In this document: positions 8,244 through 15,222 of the stretch, piece after piece
Layout of the letters: every line of letters begins with the position of its first letter
Numbering within the stretch: position 1 is the first letter of the stretch
Assembly (NCBI GenBank): GCA_965371945.1
Contig: CBDVAK010000016.1
Coordinates: 1-22,346, forward strand
Source of the DNA: CBDVAK01 sp965371945
GTDB taxonomy: Bacteria; Pseudomonadota; Gammaproteobacteria; Competibacterales; JAHEDQ01
Length of the DNA stretch: 22,346 bases
Direction of reading: 5' to 3'
Translations under genes and position numbers: made by a program
Notes under the pieces: generated by a model
Told to the model about the DNA's origin: nothing
What the model saw: the letters and a program-made list of their open reading frames with translations, nothing else
The model's database searches: none

Positions 8244-9782
8244 ATGGGTACTGTGTCGAGGCTGATCGCGGCAGTTGTGACCATGGCCTCGATGGTGGGC
8301 ATTGCCGCCGTGATTGGCTATCACTTGGGCCGCCCGGCTCGAGTCAGCACCGAGCGGATGCTCGACTCGTCTGTCTCCATCAAGACCATCTCGCACGTTC
8401 GTACCGACCGCTTCGGCGACTCGGTATGGGAGCCGGCGTTCGGTTCAGGATTCTTGATTTCTGCTGCCCCTTGCGAAGTGTGGACCAACCATCATGTGGT
8501 CAAGGACGCGGCGCTTATCCGTATCATTCCACGCGGAATGGAGATTGGAGACAGTATTCCCGCTCATGTCATTTATACGACGCCGCGACCCGACATTGCG
8601 GTGCTGCGACTTGACAGTTGCGAGGGTATAGGTGTCGCGAAGCTGGGTGATTCGAGCCGTGTCGAGGTCGGCATGGAAGCCTACGCCGTCGGCAATCCAC
8701 TCGGCAACAATCCAGATTCGATTAGCCGCGGCATCGTATCTCATGGCGCCCGTCACGTCGGCACAAACACCTATTTGCAAACCGACGCCAGCATCAACCC
8801 GGGAAACTCGGGTGGCGCTTTGTTCGACCATGATGGCTACGTCATCGGCATGAACGTGTCACTGATCTCGATCAAGACGGGTGGTGGTAACACAGGTATT
8901 GGCTATGCCATCCCGGTCAACCGGGTCAAGAGCGCCGTGCAACGGCTGCGCTCTCACGCCCCTGGTTGGGGTACCGCCGGCATCGCGGAAATTTCCAGCA
9001 ACCTGACGGCTGCCGAGGCAGCCGTCTTCAATGTCCCAAACGAGCAATCGGCGGTAATCCTGACCGAGGCTCCTGAGGGCGAACCTGGCGCCGGTTTCCT
9101 GAACGAGCGTGATGTCATCTACCAGGTTGACGGTGTAACGGTAAACGACGTGCAGCACCTGCGCCGGATATTCGCAGAGCGTGAGCCCGGTACCGAGGTC
9201 GCCCTGGATTTCGTGCGCGGCGGTGAACGGCTGCGAGCGACCCTAAAGCTCGGAGACGGTTACGAGCGCGGCAAAATGCCCGGCGCGCAACCCTACCAGG
9301 GGTTGCTGGGCATGACCCTGGAGATGTGGAGTAATAGGGAGGGTGAGGAAGGTCATTTCGCCACGCCGGTGATCACCCGGGTGCAAAGCCTCGGCCCTGC
9401 GCACCTCGCGGAGATCAGCAGCTCGCAACATTCTATGGGCTTTAACGGCGCTAAACTGGTTGAGTTTCTGCTCGACGTCAAGACAGTCACCGGTGTGGTT
9501 CTCGACGGCAACTATTATCTCGTATCTGATATCGCGTCGGTGCACGATTTTGCAGCCGATGCTTATTCCCGGAGTGTGCCGTTGCTGCTGGAAATAGAGC
9601 ACTGGGCACGTCAGAATCCGCGCAATCCGAGAACTGAGCTGGTGCATCGCAACACGGCTTACTTCAAAGTCGAACCAACGCCAGGGATTGCGAGTGTTGC
9701 ACCTGCAGGGCAGGACGCCGATCTGGAGGCAGTCGCCGCAGACCTCCCTCCGCATCCGCAGCGCACCGACAGCCCGGTCTGA
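8244..9782 (+). CDS. Membrane-anchored HtrA/Deg-type trypsin-like serine protease
   Basis: This 512-residue protein has a hydrophobic N-terminal segment at about 7-26 that should act as a signal anchor, placing the protease in the periplasm. The trypsin-like domain carries a full catalytic triad: His84 in TNHHVV, Asp117 in RPDIAVLRLD and Ser189 in NPGNSGGAL. A PDZ domain follows at about 250-335, and a weaker PDZ-like segment at about 370-455 (ITRVQSLGPAHLAEI, then PLLLEIEHW). HtrA enzymes degrade or sense misfolded envelope proteins, often through peptide binding at the PDZ domains. The start at 8244 has only a weak upstream GGAG at 8227-8230. It lies 162 bp after the giant gene in the same direction, and no terminator was seen between them, so co-transcription is possible. 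The family call is secure; the substrate is unknown. Confidence 0.93.
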   Translation: MGTVSRLIAAVVTMASMVGIAAVIGYHLGRPARVSTERMLDSSVSIKTISHVRTDRFGDSVWEPAFGSGFLISAAPCEVWTNHHVVKDAALIRIIPRGMEIGDSIPAHVIYTTPRPDIAVLRLDSCEGIGVAKLGDSSRVEVGMEAYAVGNPLGNNPDSISRGIVSHGARHVGTNTYLQTDASINPGNSGGALFDHDGYVIGMNVSLISIKTGGGNTGIGYAIPVNRVKSAVQRLRSHAPGWGTAGIAEISSNLTAAEAAVFNVPNEQSAVILTEAPEGEPGAGFLNERDVIYQVDGVTVNDVQHLRRIFAEREPGTEVALDFVRGGERLRATLKLGDGYERGKMPGAQPYQGLLGMTLEMWSNREGEEGHFATPVITRVQSLGPAHLAEISSSQHSMGFNGAKLVEFLLDVKTVTGVVLDGNYYLVSDIASVHDFAADAYSRSVPLLLEIEHWARQNPRNPRTELVHRNTAYFKVEPTPGIASVAPAGQDADLEAVAADLPPHPQRTDSPV

Positions 9783-9916
9783 ACCCAGACTGGACCGTTG
9801 CCAGGTCACGGACAAGAACGATCTCCAGCCCATCGATGAGGGCATGTCTGCTGCTACTCCACCAGTCCAAGACGGCTATCGCGTGCCATCCCTGTGTAGT
9901 GGCCAAGCAGTGTCGA

Positions 9917-9945
9917 TTGTGAATCCGAAGCTCAGGCCCTATGCT
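9917..9945 (+). promoter_or_regulatory. Candidate sigma70 promoter for the Cache-domain gene
   Basis: TTGTGA at 9917-9922 is separated by 17 bp from TATGCT at 9940-9945. Both hexamers are close to the sigma70 consensus and the spacing is ideal. Transcription would start near 9952 and leave a leader of about 60 nt before the ATG at 10012. This is a pattern match by eye only. Confidence 0.42.
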
Positions 9946-10011
9946 ATGGGCTCTCCAGGGGAGTGTGTTTTCCTGCAAAGTGAACCTGGATTACCAAGAG
10001 GAACCCATCGG

Positions 10012-10461
10012 ATGAAGCAGTTTTGTTCAGTGTTTGCAATACCCTTGTTTTTCGCGCTTGCGACCAGCGCAGCCTTTGCCACCGACTACGGCACGCCGGA
10101 TGATGCCCAGGCCATGCTCGAGCGCGCCGTAGGAGCGATGGAGGCTGACCAGGATGCCGCCCTCGCGGCATTCGTGGCTGGTGATGCAAATTTCAAGGAA
10201 AATGACTTGTACGTTTACTGTGGTGGACCTGATGGCAACTTCAGCGCCCACCCGTCGCTCGTGGGCAAGAGCCTCAAGGATCTCAAGGATAAGGCCGGGA
10301 GTAACCTTGGTGAGGAGATTTATGCCAGCGCCAAGCCGGGTGAGATAGTTGAAGTTTCCTACATGTGGCCCCGGCCCGGGGAGAGCGATCCGGTGGAAAA
10401 GGTTGCCTACGTGACCATGGTGGGTGAGCAGATCTGCGCGGTGGGCTACTATAAACAATAG
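10012..10461 (+). CDS. Secreted single Cache-domain protein
   Basis: This 149-residue protein has a signal peptide (MKQFCSVFAIPLFFALATSA, cleavage probably after AFA at residue 23). The mature part is one small Cache-type sensor/binding domain. Visible landmarks are a helical start (AQAMLERAVGAM), then DLYVYCGGPDGNFSAHPSLV, GKSLKDLKDKAG, a V-x-Y-MWPRPG strand and a C-terminal AVGYYK. Free-standing proteins of this kind bind small ligands such as carboxylates or serve as periplasmic partners of sensors; the ligand here is unknown. The start at 10012 follows AAGAGGA at 9996-10002. A longer in-frame reading from 9688 lacks a convincing ribosome site and would bury the signal peptide. It appears to be its own transcription unit, with a promoter at 9917-9945 and a terminator at 10534. 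Confidence 0.88.
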   Translation: MKQFCSVFAIPLFFALATSAAFATDYGTPDDAQAMLERAVGAMEADQDAALAAFVAGDANFKENDLYVYCGGPDGNFSAHPSLVGKSLKDLKDKAGSNLGEEIYASAKPGEIVEVSYMWPRPGESDPVEKVAYVTMVGEQICAVGYYKQ

Positions 10462-10533
10462 CAAGACAGGCAGTTGCAAGACCAAAATAATAGCAAGAAA
10501 CCATACGCTGCCCGAACGCGGTACAGTGTTGCA

Positions 10534-10568
10534 ATGCCCCGTCCGGTCAAGGCGGGGCATCTTTCTTT
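10534..10568 (+). terminator. Rho-independent terminator after the Cache-domain gene
   Basis: A perfect 8-bp GC-rich stem, ATGCCCCG at 10534-10541 and CGGGGCAT at 10553-10560, encloses an 11-nt loop. It is followed by the T-rich tract CTTTCTTT at 10561-10568. It lies 72 bp after the stop codon of the Cache-domain gene. Confidence 0.8.
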
Positions 10569-10910
10569 CCGAGCCGCGAAAAACGGATGAGAAAGCCAAT
10601 TTGCGGAGAGTCTGCCGGGGGAGTAGCTTCAAGAAAGAGGACATGAGAGTCTGCTGACAACGAGGCTCTGCGTCGGTACTGGAAGCCTGAAGCTATACCC
10701 GCGGCATGCCGGTTTTCGGTTTTGAGCGTGTGTGCATTGGCGTGGAGGGCAAGGCGGGAATGCGCCGCTCCAGCCGCACTACAGCAAGCATTTCCAACGC
10801 AGCCATCCGCGTCAAGGTGCGTGCGATGGAAGCCGAAAAACGGTGTGCCGTGGGTATAACAACTATAAGACGCCCCTTGGTATGAAACGGGGCCGCCCTT
10901 GCGAGGAGAG
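10569..10910. other. Intergenic region carrying the presumed operon promoter
   Basis: No gene is convincing in these 342 bp. The right part is AT-richer and holds two -10-like hexamers, TATAAC at 10855-10860 and TATAAG at 10864-10869, but neither has a good -35 box at the right distance. A weak GCCCC/GGGGC hairpin at 10872-10893 lies between them and the GAGGAGAG ribosome site at 10903-10910. Because everything downstream is tightly packed, the operon promoter must lie here or read through from the left. Confidence 0.35.
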
Positions 10911-10979
10911 ATGGACACACAGACTGCATGCCGGCCACCGGTACTGCTATCCGTGCACCTGGACAGGCCGGGTTCATGA
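10911..10979 (+). CDS. Possible 22-codon leader peptide overlapping livH
   Basis: An ATG at 10911 directly follows GAGGAGAG at 10903-10910, the best ribosome site near the operon start. The reading frame runs 22 codons (MDTQTACRPPVLL, then SVHLDRPGS) and stops with TGA at 10977-10979. That TGA overlaps the livH ATG at 10976 as ATGA. livH itself has no good ribosome site at 10976, so translational coupling from this peptide would explain its start. The peptide has two adjacent prolines and three leucines but no run of one amino acid, so attenuation is not obvious. Alternatively livH may start at 10928 and the peptide be fortuitous. Confidence 0.45.
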   Translation: MDTQTACRPPVLLSVHLDRPGS

Positions 10980-11986
10980 GGCAGTTTATCGAGCGCCACA
11001 CCTTTTGGGCGATCGTGATTTTCCTGTCCTCCGCGGTGCTTCTCTGGATGATATTCGCGGTGTGGCCGGACTGGCTGGTGGGTTCGCTGGGCCGTAAGAA
11101 GACCTTCGTCAGCACTCTGTTGAACGGACTCACGCTGGGCGGGCTCTATTTCCTCGTTGCAACAGGATTCACGCTGATTTTCGGGTTGATGAGGAACGTC
11201 AACCTGGCACACGGCTCCATGTATCTGCTCGGAGCCTACATCGGCTACGAAGCCGCTGAGGCCAGTGGCAACTGGTTCGTTGGTCTGGCGGCGGCGTTCG
11301 TTGCGATGGCGGTGGCCGGAATGCTGATGCAGGTTCTGGTGTTCAGGAGGATGGAAGGGGATGACCTGCGCCAGACCCTGGTAACGATAGCGATATCGAT
11401 CATTGCAGCCGACCTGATGCTGGCCGTGTGGACCGGCACCACCTACCAGTTCGCACCACCCGAGTGGCTGTTCGGCGCAACCGAACTCCCCATCGTGTCG
11501 GTCATCAAGTCTTCCGGTGACCCTGTGTATATCAAATATCCGGTTTATCGCCTGGTGGTGCTTGGCGTGGCCGTAGCGGTCGGGATCGCACTTTGGCTTT
11601 TCCTCAACCGCACCAAACTCGGCATGATGATTCGCGCTGGCGTCAATGACCGCGAGATGCTCGCTGCGTCGGGGGTCAATGTTCAGCTGGTATTCGCGAT
11701 TGTGTTCGGCATCGGTGCCGGCCTGGCCGGCTTTGCCGGGGTCATCGGCGGCACCGCGCTTTCGATCGCGCCCGGCGAGGATATCCGATACCTGCTGGCG
11801 TCGTTGATCGTGGTCATCGTCGGAGGCCTGGGCTCCATCACCGGTGCCGCCATCGGTGCGCTGCTGATTGGCCTCACCGAGCAGTTTGGGCTCGCCTACT
11901 TCCCGACCTACGGTGTGGTGCTGACGTTCCTTATCCTCGTCGTGGTTCTTGCGGTCCGCCCGCAGGGACTGATGGGGGGCAGGTAG
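10976..11986 (+). CDS. livH: Branched-chain amino acid-type ABC transporter permease, LivH family
   Basis: This 336-residue, strongly hydrophobic protein has about eight membrane segments and the LivH landmarks: LNGLTLGGLYFLVATGFTLI, the NLAHGSMYLLGAY segment, RTKLGMMIRAGVNDREM in the cytoplasmic coupling loop, and GGLGSITGAAIGALLIG near the end. It forms the channel in the inner membrane with LivM. The start at 10976 overlaps the stop of the candidate leader peptide. An in-frame ATG at 10928 would add 16 residues, but the strong ribosome site lies about 17 bp ahead of it, which is too far. The next gene begins one base after its stop. LivH/LivM pairs carry amino acids, amides, urea and aromatic acids, so substrate cannot be inferred from the permease. 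Confidence 0.93.
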   Translation: MRQFIERHTFWAIVIFLSSAVLLWMIFAVWPDWLVGSLGRKKTFVSTLLNGLTLGGLYFLVATGFTLIFGLMRNVNLAHGSMYLLGAYIGYEAAEASGNWFVGLAAAFVAMAVAGMLMQVLVFRRMEGDDLRQTLVTIAISIIAADLMLAVWTGTTYQFAPPEWLFGATELPIVSVIKSSGDPVYIKYPVYRLVVLGVAVAVGIALWLFLNRTKLGMMIRAGVNDREMLAASGVNVQLVFAIVFGIGAGLAGFAGVIGGTALSIAPGEDIRYLLASLIVVIVGGLGSITGAAIGALLIGLTEQFGLAYFPTYGVVLTFLILVVVLAVRPQGLMGGR

Positions 11987-11987
11987 G

Positions 11988-13067
11988 ATGGATGCCCGCC
12001 GATTGTTCTCGGCCAATTCGCCGCTTGCGAATGTACACCCCGGTGTCATCCTGATTGGCGTGTTTGTGCTCGCCTATCCCGCTTTTGCTTCCAGTTTTTT
12101 TACTTTCCAGATCGGGGCCTATTCGTTAATCCTAGGCACTATCGCTCTGTCGCTGATGATGCTGGCGGGGTATGGCGGCATGGTGAGTCTGGCGCAACTC
12201 ACGGTGGCTGGGCTTGCAGGCTATCTGGTGGCGATACTCGGTGACAACAGCGTAGGTGTCATGGGGTTGGGGTGGCCCTGGTGGCTGACGGTCGCGACGG
12301 CGATATTGCTTGCAGCCTTGTTCAGCGCCCTGATCGGCGCCGTCTCCGTTCGCACGGAGGGCATCTACACGATCATGATCACCCTCGCGATCGCGGTGGC
12401 ATTCTTTTATTTCGTGCGCCAGAACTACGTCATATTCAATGGTTTTACCGGTTATGCAGGGGTTGAACCGCCGACATTGATGGGCATTTACTGGCGCGAC
12501 CCTGTTCCTTTTTACTACCTCACGCTTGCCATCGCCACGGGGTTTTTTGGCGCGGTTGTCTATTGCGCGCGCTCGACTTTCGGCTTGAGTCTGCAGGCTA
12601 TCCGGGATAACCCGCGAAGAATGCGCGCACTGGGCTTCGACGTGACCCTGCACCGGATCGCCGCATACTTTGTCTCCGGCCTCATGGCTGCGACCGCGGG
12701 GGTGCTGCTGGTGTGGTTCAACGGCCGCATTTCTCCCGGCTCGATCGGCGTGGATGTGGTGATCGACATACTGGTGATTGCGGTAGTGGGCGGGTTGCGC
12801 CATCCCATCGGCCCCTTTGTGGGTGCTATCGCCTTTGTGTTGCTCGAGAACTTCGCGATTGATCTGATCGACCGGGAGCGTTTCAATACGGTGATCGGGT
12901 TTGCCTTTCTTCTGATCATCCTGTTTTCACCGGATGGTCTCATAGGACTTTGGAGTCGAATCCGGGCAAAGATTCGGTTCGAAAGATATGCGCGGCGGGA
13001 ACCACGCAGCGCGGATCAAAGCGATTCCGACCCGGCAGGAACGCTCAAGAAAACTGAAACGTACTAG
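11988..13067 (+). CDS. livM: Branched-chain amino acid-type ABC transporter permease, LivM family
   Basis: This 359-residue protein is the second permease of the importer. It shows multiple membrane segments, the LivM-type GYGGMVSLAQLTVAGLAGY segment, SLQAIRDNPRRMRALGFDV in the coupling loop, and GGLRHPIGPFVGAIAFVLLE followed by FSPDGLIGL near the C-terminus. The last 40 residues are charged and cytoplasmic. The ATG at 11988 starts one base after the livH stop and uses the AGG within that junction. Its TAG at 13065-13067 sits just upstream of the ribosome site of the binding-protein gene. Confidence 0.94.
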   Translation: MDARRLFSANSPLANVHPGVILIGVFVLAYPAFASSFFTFQIGAYSLILGTIALSLMMLAGYGGMVSLAQLTVAGLAGYLVAILGDNSVGVMGLGWPWWLTVATAILLAALFSALIGAVSVRTEGIYTIMITLAIAVAFFYFVRQNYVIFNGFTGYAGVEPPTLMGIYWRDPVPFYYLTLAIATGFFGAVVYCARSTFGLSLQAIRDNPRRMRALGFDVTLHRIAAYFVSGLMAATAGVLLVWFNGRISPGSIGVDVVIDILVIAVVGGLRHPIGPFVGAIAFVLLENFAIDLIDRERFNTVIGFAFLLIILFSPDGLIGLWSRIRAKIRFERYARREPRSADQSDSDPAGTLKKTETY

Positions 13068-13078
13068 TGGAGGATTAC

Positions 13079-13138
13079 ATGTCCCGATTAACCATGTCCC
13101 GATCAACCAAGGCCCGATCAACTATGGCTCGATTGGCC
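13079..13138 (+). repeat. Four tandem 15-bp repeats in the signal-peptide coding region
   Basis: Four 15-bp units follow each other from the start codon: ATGTCCCGATTAACC, ATGTCCCGATCAACC, AAGGCCCGATCAACT and ATGGCTCGATTGGCC. They encode MSRLT-MSRST-KARST-MARLA, giving an unusually long, arginine-rich n-region and three possible in-frame ATG codons (13079, 13094, 13124). The pattern is seen directly and suggests slipped-strand duplication. Confidence 0.85.
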
Positions 13139-14371
13139 AGGATGGGTCTGGCGTCGTTGGCGGCCTTGGCGCTTGCCAACCCGTCGATAGCGCAGGAAAC
13201 GATCAAAATGGGGGCGCTCGCAACATTGGAGGGCGCTTTCACGGTTCTCGGTGAAGATGGTATGCGTGGCGTCAGGATGGCGCTCGAGGAGTTCAATTAC
13301 ACGGCCGGTGGCAAGAAGATCGAGTTGATTACAGGGTCTTCCGATGCCTCTCCGGACAGTGCCGTGCGTGCGGCGCGCAAGCTGGTGGAGCAGGATGGGG
13401 TGCAGATTTTGGTCGGGCCTCTTTCCGGATCCGAAGGCCTTGCCATAAAGGACTACGCCAAGACCCAGCCTGATGTGACTTTCCTCAACGGCACCTCGGC
13501 CGCCCAGGACACGACATTGCGCAACCCGGCCGACAATTTCTTCCGCTTCAGCACCGACGGTGCACAGTGGATGGCCGGGCTCGGCGAGTATGTCTACAAC
13601 GACAAAGGCTACCGTACGGTGGCCGTGCTGGCCGAAGACTATTCTTTCCCTTACACACAGGTGTTTGGTTTCCTGGAACCTTTTTGCCGTCTCGGTGGCA
13701 AGGCGCCGATGGATGCCCGCTTCTGGGTGCCCATCGGTAACAAAGACTACTCCTCGGTCATCGCGGCGCTGCCTGACGACGTCGATGCGATCTATGTCGC
13801 CCTCGGTGGTGCCGACGCGGTCAATTTCCTGACTCAGTACGAGCAGGCCGGTGGAGAGCTGCCTCTGATCGGTGGCTCGATCACGGTGGACCAGACGGTG
13901 CTCGGCTCCAAGGGCAGAACCCGTGACTTCGTGGTCGGCACGCCGTCGGCGGGTCCCATTTCGGATACCTGGGACGACGAGGGCTGGGCGAAGTTCGTGG
14001 CCGCCTACAAAGCCCAGTTTCCGGATGGTTTCCCGTCGCCGTCTTTGTTCGCGCACGGTTACTACGTCGATACCAAGGCCGCGCTGCTGGGGCTTGACGA
14101 GGTGAACGGCGACCTTTCTGACGGCGGCAAGAAGTATCGTGCCGTGCTGTCCACGCTCAAGTTCCAAACACCGACCGGAATGGTGTCGCTCGACGAAAGA
14201 CGCCAGGCGATCGCCGACATCTACCTCACGGAAGTTACCGAAGGGCCGGACGGCAACCTGTTGAACAAGACCATCAAGGTCATCCCGCAGGTCAGCCAGA
14301 CACTGGGTTTGTCGTACGAAGAGTTTCTGAAGTACGGGCCGGTCGGGCGTGAAAATCCGCTTTGTGAGTAG
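13079..14371 (+). CDS. Periplasmic substrate-binding protein of Liv-type ABC importer
   Basis: This 430-residue protein has a signal peptide with cleavage near residue 38 (ANPSIAQETIK). The mature part is a type I periplasmic-binding fold of the Leu/Ile/Val-binding family (Peripl_BP_6 type). It opens with IKMGALATLEGAFTVLGEDG and shows SSDASPDSAVRAARKLVEQD, then VQILVGPLSGSEG, FLNGTSAAQD and AVLAEDYSFPYTQVFGF. The protein captures the solute and delivers it to LivHM. The ATG at 13079 is chosen because GGAGG at 13069-13073 lies five bases upstream; a GTG at 13067 overlaps the livM stop and would sit before that site. The ligand is unknown. Homologous proteins bind amino acids, amides or aromatic acids. 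Confidence 0.93.
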   Translation: MSRLTMSRSTKARSTMARLARMGLASLAALALANPSIAQETIKMGALATLEGAFTVLGEDGMRGVRMALEEFNYTAGGKKIELITGSSDASPDSAVRAARKLVEQDGVQILVGPLSGSEGLAIKDYAKTQPDVTFLNGTSAAQDTTLRNPADNFFRFSTDGAQWMAGLGEYVYNDKGYRTVAVLAEDYSFPYTQVFGFLEPFCRLGGKAPMDARFWVPIGNKDYSSVIAALPDDVDAIYVALGGADAVNFLTQYEQAGGELPLIGGSITVDQTVLGSKGRTRDFVVGTPSAGPISDTWDDEGWAKFVAAYKAQFPDGFPSPSLFAHGYYVDTKAALLGLDEVNGDLSDGGKKYRAVLSTLKFQTPTGMVSLDERRQAIADIYLTEVTEGPDGNLLNKTIKVIPQVSQTLGLSYEEFLKYGPVGRENPLCE

Positions 14372-14433
14372 AGCGGACCTGCCCCGGATGGCTAGCCCGC
14401 ATTCCGCGCCAGTGCGCGTGCATCTGGTGCGAA

Positions 14434-15222
14434 ATGCAGGCTAGGATCGACGCGCTTTCCCGCCTCCAGAGTACCGGCAGATATGCGCTGGAGCTGGAGG
14501 CGGTCAGTCGCCACTTTGGTGCACTGGTCGCGTTGGCGGATATCAATTTTGCCGTCCAGGCGGGAGAGCGTCGTGCGGTCCTGGGGTCAAACGGAGCGGG
14601 GAAAACCACCCTGTTCAACGCGATCACGGGTGACTTTCCACCCACCACCGGTCGCGTCAGGTTGTTTGGAGAAGACGTGACGGACCTTCCCGTTCAGGAA
14701 CGGATCCGTCGCGGTCTTCGCAGGACCTATCAGATTTCCCAGCTCTTCTTTGGTCTTGCTGTCATCGACAACATCTACCTGGCCTGTCGAGGTGTGAGCC
14801 GCAGGCGTTTCTCTTTGAAGCGCCCGGCGAGAGACGACAGCGCCATGGACGCAGCGGAGACGCTGCTGGGTGCAGTGCATCTGGAGGAGTTTCGGGACAC
14901 CCTCGTTGCCGAGTTGAGCCACGGTGCGCAGCGCCAGCTTGAAATCGCGCTTGCACTCGCCGGTGCGCCCCGCCTGATCCTGTTCGATGAGCCCGCTGCC
15001 GGATTGTCGCCAACCGAACGCAGCGAACTGGTTGAAATCCTGCGCGCGCTGCCGGAACACATGGGCTACATCATCATCGAGCACGATATGGATGTTGCGC
15101 TTCGAGTATCCGAGAGCGTCACCATGATGCACAACGGTCGGATCTTCAAGGAAGGTACGCCGGAGGAAATCGAGAACGATCCTGACGTGCAGGAACTCTA
15201 TCTTGGGCAGGGGCATGGCTGA
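14434..15222 (+). CDS. livG: ABC transporter ATP-binding protein, LivG family
   Basis: This 262-residue ATPase carries Walker A GSNGAGKTT at residues 51-59, a divergent signature LSHGAQRQLEIA, Walker B LILFDEPAAGL with Asp185/Glu186, and the switch histidine in IEHDM. The LivG-type RTYQISQLFFGLAVIDN segment follows the Q-loop region. It energises LivHM together with the LivF half of the next gene. The ATG at 14434 has a poor ribosome site and follows a 62-bp gap, the only real gap in the operon. Its stop overlaps the next start by 8 bp. Confidence 0.93.
   Translation: MQARIDALSRLQSTGRYALELEAVSRHFGALVALADINFAVQAGERRAVLGSNGAGKTTLFNAITGDFPPTTGRVRLFGEDVTDLPVQERIRRGLRRTYQISQLFFGLAVIDNIYLACRGVSRRRFSLKRPARDDSAMDAAETLLGAVHLEEFRDTLVAELSHGAQRQLEIALALAGAPRLILFDEPAAGLSPTERSELVEILRALPEHMGYIIIEHDMDVALRVSESVTMMHNGRIFKEGTPEEIENDPDVQELYLGQGHG

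Noticed and set aside
10871..10894. GCCCC/GGGGC hairpin before the operon as a second terminator or riboswitch
   Set aside because: The stem is only five perfect pairs, there is no T tract after it, and no riboswitch core was recognised. I mention it only as part of the intergenic description.
10547..12049. A 500-codon open frame on the - strand opposite livH
   Set aside because: It mirrors a GC-rich membrane-protein gene, is rich in His, Gln and Arg without any domain motif, and crosses the terminator and intergenic region. It is a shadow of livH.
13118..14167. A 349-codon open frame on the - strand opposite the binding-protein gene
   Set aside because: The product shows no recognisable motif, and the + strand carries a clear signal peptide and binding-protein fold.
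14388..14444. An 18-codon frame overlapping the livG start as another leader peptide
   Set aside because: It has no ribosome site of its own and does not end at the livG start codon, so coupling is not supported.
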